64,000 bases of DNA from Craspedostauros australis (lineage: Eukaryota; Bacillariophyta; Bacillariophyceae; Mastogloiales; Achnanthaceae), in NCBI GenBank assembly GCA_026770025.1, contig JAMXDE010000047.1:124001-188000 (forward strand), written 5' to 3'. Of the stretch, positions 1 through 9,800 are shown in pieces (position 1 is the stretch's first letter; the number at the start of each line of letters is the position of its first letter). The translations under genes and the position numbers were made by a program. The notes beneath the pieces were generated by a model. That model saw only the letters and a list, made by a program, of their open reading frames with translations. It was not told where the DNA came from and ran no database searches.

Positions 1-3000
1 TCAACTTCAAGTGTCGATCCGATTTTGTCGGAGACGCGCGTTGCTGGAGCCACCTTGAGAGGTGCCGTGTTGGTCTCGATCATTCCTTGGACAAACTTCT
101 CGACTTCGAATGCACTTGGCTGTGGCCATGGCCCTGGACGAATTGTCGTGACTTGGCGACGGAGTAGTTCGAATGCGAGACGATAGCGATGATTCTCAGA
201 GATGGCGTTCCACACGGAGCGAGCCCTTTTGAAGAATGTGTTTCCACTGATTCTGGATTCGGGAGGAAGAAAACCCTTCATCATCAAGTATTCCGGATCC
301 TGATACGACCATGGCTCTGGTTTGGCCGATGACATGTAGTCAAAGGCATCGAAGCTGGGGTTCATGATGCCGGTTCGTATGAAAGCGCTCAGTCTGTTGA
401 CGAATTGGCCGACGGCATAGTCAGTCGCTTGTCTCCTGAGGTCGTCACAACGAATCTCGCAGTGAAGGTCGACTTCGAAGTGTCTCTCCATGTCTGAGTA
501 GAAGTCCTCGTAGACGTCTTGGAATGGCGTTGGTCCCTCTTCGACCATATCGTCTGGATCCGGCTGCCACCAATCGGCCATGTTGATGCTTGCTTCTTCT
601 GCTTTAGCCGGCTTTGGAGCGAACGTTGGAAGGACGATGTTGGTTGGTTGTGGATTCAACGTATTGAATCGACCTCGAAGTCTGCGCAACAAGTAGTGAG
701 CGTCCACCTTGAATTGGTGTAGGTTGATGGAGAGAGAGTCGCTGCCTTCGCGTTGGAGAGGTTCGATTGTATGTAGGCAATCGACGACAGCTTGTGAGAA
801 TGTTATGATCGACGACGAGTCGGGGTGCAATTCCCTGGGTGTTGTGGCCTGTTCAATCTCTTCCAAGGTGGCTACTGCGGGGCAGAAGTAGTAATCGTCG
901 GTGTCCTCGTCGTCCAACCAGGCTGCTTTGCCTCCCATGCGCGCATACGTGAATCGCTTTGGTTGTTTGCGATTTCTCGTGCTTCGAGGTCTTACTGGCG
1001 TTGGTTCAAGCTTAGGCATAATTGGTGTCGTGGAACCGGTTTCAGTTGGATCTGAAGGTGGTAATGGAGTTGCCGGTCCCGAGATTGGTGACTCTCGGAG
1101 AGGTGAGTCCAATTGCGGTTGAAGTGTTCGCTGGTCCGGTGACTCTATAGTAGGGTCAGGTACCGGGGACTCATCGGGAGCTCCCTCTGTCGAAGACATT
1201 TGCTTGTTGGCTCCCTCTGAAGCTGGCATCGGAGGGGCGAGAGTTTCACTCATGAGATCTGGGATCTGTTGTGTCGTTGGTTGCGACTCTTTCGCCAATA
1301 CCTGTGGCGCTCTTTCACGGATGGTTCGTTGGTTTCGCGCCTCAGTTATCGGTGGTGGAGTATTATCGTCGTTGCGTTGTAACCGGTTGTGGTCTCGCGT
1401 GTCTGATGCGAAGATGTTGTCCTGCTCCATTGATTCCACATCGTCGTCATCGAATGGATATTGAAAGGTGGTGTCACCAAACATGCGAGTCCATTCTTCC
1501 GATTGATAGCTTGGAAGTTGCTTCAAGTCGGTAGCAATTGTTGCGAACCAGTCGTCGAACACAACATGGAACTGAGGTGTGATCGAACCTGTCCGTGGTG
1601 ATAGGACCAGGGGTACGGTTGAAGCATGCTTCGTGGAGAGACCCATGTTCACGTATCTCTCTCCTCTTGGTTCCCATCGGGGTATCTTGCGCCCGTCGGC
1701 CAGTGCTTTGTTAAGGACATAGACTGGGCTGCCCCATACGTGCAGGTTATGAAGTTGCTTGAGGGGGAGACGAATGCGTGACAGAACATCGTAAGGTGTG
1801 AGGCCTGTGGCGGGGTTAGGCACGCGATTGTAGATATACGCGGCATGCACTACGGCCATTGGCCACAGTTGAGCGTCGAACATTGTTGGCCAATGAATGC
1901 TTTGATGCATCATCATGGTTCGGGCCATTGATACAATTGTTCGAATGCTTCGTTCGGCGATTCCATTGTGATGATGAGCGCCGACGCCTGCGAATCGATG
2001 GACTTGATGGAATATCTCAAGGTGCTTGGAGTATTCGGGTGAGGTGAAGGTAGTTGCGTTATCCGATAGGTAGGATCGCACGGGGACTCCCACATCTCGA
2101 CACATTAGTTCGAACCGTTCCTTGGCCTCGAGGGTAGCGTGCGTGGTCAGCGCTGCTACTGGTTCCACATGAATGTATCCGGAGGCGTGATCGACGAAGA
2201 TGGCTCCGCCTTTGTACATTTCGTTTGGATCACCTTTGCCTCGTCCTGAGAAGAGGCGTCCTGGTGTTCGACCGACGAAGTGGTCCACTGATACTTGTTG
2301 TCCTGGGAACAAGTGGTCGGTGCGCAAAACTCCTTGTTTGTCACGAATGACATGTTGGGTTATTCCTGGTGAAGGGCGACGGTGCAGCTTTCCGAATTGA
2401 CATGCGGCGCAAAGCGGAAGGCTCGTGACCTTTGCTGCAGCTGTGTGCATCTTTCTAGACGATTCTGACCCAGTGAGTGCACCCGAACGCAGCAGGAACT
2501 TCACTCGACTGAAGGATAAGTGTCCGAGACGATAGTGCCACCGAAGAAGTTCCTTTTGCGGTTGGGTGAGGTTCACGTTGTGGTCCGACACGGTAGAGAC
2601 GATGGACGTTAGTGCAGCTGGTACATCATGGATGTTGTCGGCGCTGTAGCCGACGGATGTTGGCAACCTTGTGGATTTCTTGTAGTTCGCTATGATTGCA
2701 TTGCGATCGTCGCTTCCCAGGATTTCGCTGAGTTTGCAGGAGGACTTGTCGAATACGATCGTTTCTCCCTGATACTCGTCGAGAAGACTGGAAGTGCTGA
2801 TTAGCTTGACCTTCGATTCGGGTACATGGAAAGCAGGCAGTCGCAATTTGCGAGGGCTTCCAGTCACATCAAGAACATACCATTCGACAGTTCCCAACGC
2901 ATTCACTTGGATTTTCTTGAGGAACCCGTTAAGAAAGGTCGGTTTTGGTGGAGGACTTGGAGTAGAACAGAAATCGTTGAGGTCATTTGTCACAGAGATT

Positions 3001-5447
3001 GACGCTCCGCTGTCCCATACAAGTTCGAATGGAGCATCAGGCGAGAGATAACTCTCAGCCTTAGCTGGGGATGCGAAAGCGTTGCGATTGGAGAAGTAGG
3101 AGGCTAGACCTTGCAGAGTGAGTAGTGCGGGCATGTCATTGTCACATTGTTGTTTTTGATTTCGATCATACATCAAGTCAATTCCGCGAGTTGGGTACAA
3201 GCTCCAGAGGTTTCGTGAGATGGATGAGGTGCGACCTTCCTGGCGGGGCAATTTTGCAGTCGTGAATGGTTGGTTTTTACCATAAGTGGAAGTTTTCGAC
3301 TGGTTCCAGTAACGACGTTTTGATCTGTGATTGCGAGTTTTGGTCCGGGCTTGGGGGTGCCACACACGTTTTGTTCGTGGGGAGTTCACTTTCGACACGT
3401 TCACTGGTTTGGGTCCATCTGGGTCAAGGCTTTCCATCACGAGGTCGTAGAGACTGCGTTTCACAGCTCCATTGAAGTGTGTGGGACGTTTGTGCATTTG
3501 CTTGAACCGTTCCTTGACTCGTGCCTTGTTATAGGCTAAATCAGTAGAGTTGATTAAGTCGGGTCTTCGTGGAACGTTCGTGTGGAGGAGGAGTAGAGTT
3601 ACGGCGATTAGCATCCAGGCATTAGCTGCCGCGATGTACCACCCATACTCTACTCCGATGGTTATGACTTGGAGTGAAGCGAAGAGGAGAACCATTCCAA
3701 CGATGCTACCGAAGTAGTTGAAGGAGGTGAAGAGGTTCCAGATGAGGGACCACCAGGTGTCTTCGTCTTGGCTGGAGGCGGCTGTGAAGCATGTCCAGGC
3801 AGCCATGTCGATGGAGAGGTTGTCCTGTTTGGGAACGTTCTTGCCCTTTGCCTTCGCCTTGAACTTGAAGTTGTCCTGGTGGCTCTCGGTGTTGTGCGAG
3901 AGACGCCAGCGGCGGCACTTGGCGCACCACATGAACGTCTTGTCGTTGACAAGCTTGCGCTGTGGTTCACCGGGCTTGGGAGCTTTGGACGACCAGCCCT
4001 GGCCGGCGTTGCGTTTGGCGTCGCGTTCCTTGGGCTTCTTGAAGTTGTTTCTCTTTCCATCGTTCTTGGAGAAACCCTTGTGTTGCTCGAGAACGTTGGC
4101 GCTTGGATTCTGGACGACGTTGTTGGCATACGAGTACTTGGGCACGTTGCTATCTCTGGTACGCCTGATGGCATGCCAGCGATTTCCGCGCACTTCGTTT
4201 TCGTACGACGATTCAGCCTTGTTGCAGATTGCCATCCAAGTGAGATCTTTTGCGGCAAGCTGGGGGCGAGCGTACTCGTATGTGAAGACGGGGAGACGCA
4301 TGAGGATTTCCTCAAGGTCATCCTTCATCACATAGAGGGGACGTCGGTACTGTTCACCAGACCGGATCTGTCCTCCAGCCTGTAGGAAGGCATCGAGGAT
4401 CGTTCGGAGGAGACGGAGGTCGAAGCGACCGGCGTCGTCGAGGCGCTTGCAAAGAGCACGAAGGTGGACTGCCATGAGACCAACGTTCTCGTTTGGAAAA
4501 CGTCTGCAGTTGACTTCGCGGATCTTGGCTGCGAGGGCGTCTTGTTCATCCAAGGAGTTGGCCGAGTTGCTGTTCATGAACTCAACGAAGAGGGTGATGA
4601 AGTTATCGTGGAACTTCGGCTCAATTCGGTTCATGAGCTGGTCTTCGAGGACTGGATCAAGACTGTCACGGAAGAACGCTGAGGCTGTCTCGTTGTTCTG
4701 GACGTCGTAGTGATCCCACTTCAGATGGAACTCGTCGAAGTGCTTGGTGGCATCTTCAAGAGTGAAGGCGGCTGGTGAGTCCAGGACGCAAGTCATTCCT
4801 GACTCTGCGTTGGCGTCAGCGATGTACGCCATGGTGAGGAGTCCGGTTCTTGCCATGTGGTTTCGCACCAGGCGGATGAACTGCTGGATGTTCCCTCCCT
4901 TCTTGAACTTGTCGGTGAGTCCTTGCTCTCGCTTGGACTGGTTGGTGGAGTCAGCACCATTATGGAGGATTCTCTGTTGTTGAGAGTTGGTCCACCTGGT
5001 GTGTGACTCGTCTTGGAGGCCGGTCCAATGTCCGTTTGGTGCGCCTGCGGTCCAGGGCACCCAGTTGCGTCCTTGCTTGAGGATACCTCCCATGATGGGA
5101 ACGGTTGGTTTTCCAGAGAGGTCGTGGTCGTCGTCTTCGCTATCCTCTTCTGACTTTCTGCTCTTCTTGGGCATGGGAGTTCCCATGTCGAAGATGCTGT
5201 CGTTGAGGAAGGACTGGTCCGTTCGGGTTCTTGTGTCGCCAGCGGAACGGCTGCGCTCGAGACCGGGACGGCTTGGGGTCGTGGTGGCTGTCGCCGCTGC
5301 TTGGGCAGTGGCTATAGCCGCATTTGCTGCTTCTGCAGCGGCTTCGGCCGCCAACGTCGCCTGTGTGAGGCGAGCGTTCTCGACCGTGATCGCTTCGAGC
5401 TGCGCTTGCAGCTCTTCCAGCGTGGTAGGGTTTGTCTCTTCCGCCAT
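1..5447 (-). CDS. Copia Gag-protease-integrase polyprotein, C-terminus beyond window edge
   Basis: The ATG at 5447 is the first Met after an upstream stop, and the frame stays open to position 1 (about 1815 codons). An N-terminal Glu/Ala-rich coiled region is followed by Gag (about residues 100-480). A zinc knuckle has C508, C511, H518 and H523. Two hydrophobic stretches lie at about 578-622. The aspartic protease motif DSGA begins at D812. The GAG-pre-integrase HHCC region is near 955-1020. The integrase triad is D1055, D1129 and E1165; the last two are 35 residues apart, the DD35E spacing. A Pro/Ser/Arg-rich linker follows, then about 450 residues with no RT motif. Canonical Copia polyproteins reach RT soon after this linker, so its absence is notable. 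The membrane-like segment between zinc knuckle and protease is also unusual. An RT could still begin left of the window. Confidence 0.88.
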   Translation of the reverse strand, partial: MAEETNPTTLEELQAQLEAITVENARLTQATLAAEAAAEAANAAIATAQAAATATTTPSRPGLERSRSAGDTRTRTDQSFLNDSIFDMGTPMPKKSRKSEEDSEDDDHDLSGKPTVPIMGGILKQGRNWVPWTAGAPNGHWTGLQDESHTRWTNSQQQRILHNGADSTNQSKREQGLTDKFKKGGNIQQFIRLVRNHMARTGLLTMAYIADANAESGMTCVLDSPAAFTLEDATKHFDEFHLKWDHYDVQNNETASAFFRDSLDPVLEDQLMNRIEPKFHDNFITLFVEFMNSNSANSLDEQDALAAKIREVNCRRFPNENVGLMAVHLRALCKRLDDAGRFDLRLLRTILDAFLQAGGQIRSGEQYRRPLYVMKDDLEEILMRLPVFTYEYARPQLAAKDLTWMAICNKAESSYENEVRGNRWHAIRRTRDSNVPKYSYANNVVQNPSANVLEQHKGFSKNDGKRNNFKKPKERDAKRNAGQGWSSKAPKPGEPQRKLVNDKTFMWCAKCRRWRLSHNTESHQDNFKFKAKAKGKNVPKQDNLSIDMAAWTCFTAASSQDEDTWWSLIWNLFTSFNYFGSIVGMVLLFASLQVITIGVEYGWYIAAANAWMLIAVTLLLLHTNVPRRPDLINSTDLAYNKARVKERFKQMHKRPTHFNGAVKRSLYDLVMESLDPDGPKPVNVSKVNSPRTKRVWHPQARTKTRNHRSKRRYWNQSKTSTYGKNQPFTTAKLPRQEGRTSSISRNLWSLYPTRGIDLMYDRNQKQQCDNDMPALLTLQGLASYFSNRNAFASPAKAESYLSPDAPFELVWDSGASISVTNDLNDFCSTPSPPPKPTFLNGFLKKIQVNALGTVEWYVLDVTGSPRKLRLPAFHVPESKVKLISTSSLLDEYQGETIVFDKSSCKLSEILGSDDRNAIIANYKKSTRLPTSVGYSADNIHDVPAALTSIVSTVSDHNVNLTQPQKELLRWHYRLGHLSFSRVKFLLRSGALTGSESSRKMHTAAAKVTSLPLCAACQFGKLHRRPSPGITQHVIRDKQGVLRTDHLFPGQQVSVDHFVGRTPGRLFSGRGKGDPNEMYKGGAIFVDHASGYIHVEPVAALTTHATLEAKERFELMCRDVGVPVRSYLSDNATTFTSPEYSKHLEIFHQVHRFAGVGAHHHNGIAERSIRTIVSMARTMMMHQSIHWPTMFDAQLWPMAVVHAAYIYNRVPNPATGLTPYDVLSRIRLPLKQLHNLHVWGSPVYVLNKALADGRKIPRWEPRGERYVNMGLSTKHASTVPLVLSPRTGSITPQFHVVFDDWFATIATDLKQLPSYQSEEWTRMFGDTTFQYPFDDDDVESMEQDNIFASDTRDHNRLQRNDDNTPPPITEARNQRTIRERAPQVLAKESQPTTQQIPDLMSETLAPPMPASEGANKQMSSTEGAPDESPVPDPTIESPDQRTLQPQLDSPLRESPISGPATPLPPSDPTETGSTTPIMPKLEPTPVRPRSTRNRKQPKRFTYARMGGKAAWLDDEDTDDYYFCPAVATLEEIEQATTPRELHPDSSSIITFSQAVVDCLHTIEPLQREGSDSLSINLHQFKVDAHYLLRRLRGRFNTLNPQPTNIVLPTFAPKPAKAEEASINMADWWQPDPDDMVEEGPTPFQDVYEDFYSDMERHFEVDLHCEIRCDDLRRQATDYAVGQFVNRLSAFIRTGIMNPSFDAFDYMSSAKPEPWSYQDPEYLMMKGFLPPESRISGNTFFKRARSVWNAISENHRYRLAFELLRRQVTTIRPGPWPQPSAFEVEKFVQGMIETNTAPLKVAPATRVSDKIGSTLEV

Positions 5448-6559
5448 GATGGATAGCGGGGACTTCTCGAGTAGTCTTCGGACGTCGAGGGGATCGATCT
5501 GTTTGCCTTCTCTTGCTCTTGCTCGGCTTCACTTCGTTGAGAAGGTGTGCACTGAAGTTCGATGCAGGCTTGGAGAGGCTCGTACTCGGTTGGCGAGCGC
5601 GATTGCAGCTTGCTTTAGCAGAGGCTACTGAAGTTCAACCTTGGGTCGCTTACCTTCAGCTGGGACTTTTGTCCGCTTGAGTGGCTCGGTTTTCGAGCGT
5701 TGGGAGTCTGATTTCAAATCAGATGCATGCGATGAGGACTTCGTCCTTTGTTGGAGGCTCGGTCTGCGAGCTGTGCCTTTTGGCTTCGTCTCAGAGAGAC
5801 TCTTTGCGATCGGTTGGCAGAGGAAGATGCTCGGTGGAGTTGATTTGACTTGAGAGTATTTGGCAACCACTCGCAGCTACCAGTTAGGATTCGAGCGTGG
5901 TTGGCACGAATCGGTGGTGAATGCCTCGTGAATCTGCCGGCTTCGGGATAGCCGTGTGATGCAGTTCAAGAGAGGGGTACTGATTGAAGAGTTGTTACTG
6001 TAACGATGAGTAGATGAGTGCTTTGTAGCTAATCCTTGTCTGTGTTTATTATGAGTTAGCTTGTGGTGTTAATAGGGTGAAGAAACGATGTCACACAACT
6101 TGGCGAGACCCTGCACTGATGTACTTGGTTCAGTGCTACAGGGTATACAGTCATTACAGCGCCTTGCTCTCCACATACGTAGATACACTGAAGTGTAGAT
6201 CATGGCACATGGCAGTGACGACCATGAAGCAGTGGCTGTGGTTGGAGCTGGCTCTCGGATTCCATTGCTTGAGTTGAAGCAGGTTGGATACATGCGCTAA
6301 GACTACGGCAGTGGTGCAGTAGTCATCAGCATGGAGGGAATCGAGGTATGTTGTAGTAAAAGGATCTGAGGAGCATATAGTTCCCAAGGTGGGATGTGAG
6401 TCAGGTCGGTCATGTTTGAGTCATGATGGATTCGTGAATGGAGGAGAGAAAGGAGGAGAAAAGATTTGGTAGTCGACCAGGTCGGAAGATTTCGCGCCAA
6501 AACAAGAATTTCTCCCATCAGGTTGATACCGTGTTCGGTAATAGTCTGTCCCTCATTGA
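5448..6559. other. Spacer between the divergent Copia frames
   Basis: This 1.1-kb stretch lies between the gag start (minus) and the point where the RT frame opens (plus). I see no copy of the 528-bp LTR and no TAATAGAGC or GCTCTATTA end in it. A minus-strand stretch at 5625-5870 is open, Lys/Ser-rich and lacks an ATG; it could be an upstream exon or leader. AT-rich sequence around 6030-6075 and a purine run at 6439-6464 are the only other marked features. It would have to supply a bidirectional promoter or leader if both frames are expressed. No promoter motif can be assigned with confidence. Confidence 0.4.
6439..6464 (+). other. Internal purine tract, possible central PPT
   Basis: This is an almost unbroken run of G and A, about 25 bases long, on the same strand as the RT frame. 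It lies near the centre of the element and just before the RT frame opens. Some LTR elements, such as Ty1 and lentiviruses, prime second-strand synthesis from a central polypurine tract. Assigning that role here is inference only. Confidence 0.25.
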
Positions 6560-6844
6560 ATCTCAACTCCCACCCTAACAAACCATCCAGGGAACCCGAG
6601 GCAGAACCCACCAGGGTGCAACACGAACCTCCCATGGGACACGACATCCATCTCCTTTGCCTGCAACCTCACGGCAACAGAAGTCAACCAACTCGCATAC
6701 CTAGCCCAATGTGACCAGTACACCGAAAGAGACAACTTCATCCTCGATGGAAGGAACCTCAACTGGAAGGCAAAGGGAATCACCCGTCACCACCACGAGA
6801 CACGAGAAGATGGAACCACCGAAGCAATCCTAGAGATCCTATGG

Positions 6845-9800
6845 ATGAACGGAATGCGATCATGGTGCAGGATGGGAGACCTAAGGGCCCAACAGCCGGA
6901 CATCATCATCGAATACACCGAGCAGAACCGCCTACAGGACCAGAAAGGATTCGAATGGGTGGAACTCCACAGAGCAAGGAACCAGCACATGCGAACAATG
7001 CTAGCCACCAAACTGGCAAACCACCGCCCAGGAAACAAGTACAAGTTCGGCACCCTGGTACCCAATAGCCTGAAACACGCCATGGCTATCGACAGGCTCA
7101 ACGGAAACGGACTCTGGAGCGAAGCCATCAACAAGGAACTGGACCAGATCAAACGGTTGGGGACCTTCAGACAACCAAGACCGAACAAAGCACTCGACGG
7201 GTACACCAAGATCCCATACCACATCGTCTACGATGTGAAGTTCGACCTACGTCGAAAGGCAAGACTGGTGGCAAACGGGAACAAGACGTCCCCACCAACA
7301 GAAGATGTATACTCAGGAGTGGTAGCATCAGACACCATCCGAATCGCCTTCGCCATCGCAGCAGCCAACGGACTGAGAGCATACGCCGGCGACGTAGGGA
7401 ACGCGTTCCTATACGCCGACACCCTCGAGAAATGCTACATCCGAGCAGGCCCCGAATTCGGTAACCTCGAAGGAAAACCCCTCATCATCCAAAAGGGACT
7501 CTACGGCCTGAGGACATCCAGCGCGAGGTTTCACGAACACTTCGCGGACACCCTCCGAACCATGGGATTCCTACCCTCCAAGGCCGACAATGACATCTAC
7601 ACCCGAGAAGCCGACGACCACTACGAGATGATCACTACATACGTGGATGACGTACTGGTCTTCAGTAAGGACCCCATCCCAATCATCGACGACCTCAAGA
7701 AACGGTACACCATGAAACAATGCGGTGACCCAGAGTACTACCTTGGCGGGAACATCGTCGACCTTCCCAAGAACTGGAAGGACAGGGGAGTCAACATCGG
7801 ACTCTCAGCCCAGACGTATATCGGAAATGTCATCAAACGAGTGGAGCAACTAGTAGGGAAGACAATCCCGAAGGCATCCACCCCCATGGTAGAGGCCTGT
7901 CACCCAGAAAGTGACACCTCGGACTTCACAAGCGCTGAAGACGCCAGGACCTACCGATCGATACTGGGTTGCCTCAATTGGGTCGTGACCCTCGGGAGGC
8001 TGGACATCCAATACGCCACGACGACGATGGCACGGTTCGCCATGGCACCAAGGGAAGGACACCTTTTGACCATCCAACGTATCATTGGATACCTCAAAGG
8101 TCGAGAAAGGGGAGCCATCCTCTGCGACCCCAACCCAGTGGACCACACGAACATCGACACTACCCTCTCAAGCCATTGGAGAGAATTCTACCCTACCGCA
8201 TCAGAGGTCACCCCCGTATCAGTACCAACACCAAAAGGGAAACCGGTCCAAATCACGTGTTACGTGAACGCCGACCATGGCCATGACCAGGTCACACGGA
8301 AATCAATGACGGGCGTGGTTCTACTGATCAACAACACCATCGTCAAAACCATCTGCAAGCGACAGAACACAGTGGAGACATCAACCTACGGATCCGAATT
8401 GGTAGCAGCCAGGATAGCTACCGAGGCGGTCACAGGCCTGCGCTACATGCTGAGAGACCTTGGAGTCCCCATCGACGGACCCGCAATCATGCTCGGAGAC
8501 AACAAAGCGGTGGTACTCAATACTACGGTTCCATCCTCAACGCTGAAGAAGAAACACTGCTCATTGGCTTTTCACCAAATCCGGGAATGCATCGCCGCTG
8601 GAATCATCGTATTCGCCCACATTGCGTCAGCTGACAACATCGCCGACATACTCACCAAGCCCCTTTCCAAAACACCATTCCACCACATCACGTCGAGAAC
8701 GATATTCCGGAACTCAATCCATGAGTCCGGATACCACAGCGAAACCATATCACAAGCCATAACAAAGAGCAGGACGACCAGAGCAGACGATGATCCCGAT
8801 ATAATGGCCACGGAAACGCAAGAACCACCACCACCGAAGGAAGAACACACTATGAGCGTGAACATGGCAAGGTACCAACAGACCTCCATGAAGTACAGCC
8901 CGACATCAAAAACCCTCCGGCTAACCAGAACCCGACGAGAACCGAACACCCTTGAAACGGCACAAAGGAAATCACCCAGAACCATCAAGCGCACCAAGAG
9001 CACACCGGCCTCGCCCAACCGCCAACAGACGCGAAATTCCAGTGTCGTACACGACATGACCGACAACCGTACCACGAATCAAAACCACGAGCCAACCGGC
9101 GCGCCAACCGACAAATTCTTGATCCGGCGTGATGACACACCACCATCAGCCCTCACCGACGAATTCAGTACATTCTCGAGTATCAACCCCTCATGTGGAA
9201 GCGACGTTCTCTACTACCCAAGAGACATGCTGGAGACAGGACCCATCATGCCATCCAACCAATCACACGTCGCCACAGCGACCAAGTTCCGGAAACCGCC
9301 ACCTGGAGCCACCATGCCAGCCATCAAAGAAGGTAACTGTGAAACTTCCTTCCACACGGGCCTGACACCTCGGGCTTTCGTCACACCTGAGCACGAAACG
9401 TACAGGTGTGACATGTTGATCGCTGATCTCCAAGAAGACCTGGCACGGAACGCGACCGCACCCTCTATCGCATTCCGCGACATGAACATGCTCTCACCAC
9501 AAAAACGGAACCGCCACAACCAGGACCCCGGACACAACCTCTCCCCATTCCAGACGAGGACACGCAAGATGACATTCCCAAAGTACACCCCGTTCTACGA
9601 TGGCATCCAATGCCCCGTCCCCGGATCCAGGGTGCTATATCCCGCAGGAAAGAAGGGACCCTTCCAAGGAATCGTCATCGGATACAGTGGCCGCAGAGTC
9701 CGAATCTTCTGCACGAAGGGAAACGATACCACACCAGCCGGCGAGATCACTCACGTAGAGAAACAATCCATCTACCCCCTCACCCTCTCCGAATACCTGG

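Noticed and set aside
6070-6088. 12-base match (GGTGAAGAAACG) between the spacer and the LTR at 13484-13495
   Set aside because: About two matches of this length are expected by chance for a 528-bp query against 64 kb. Flanks do not align, so it is not an LTR remnant.
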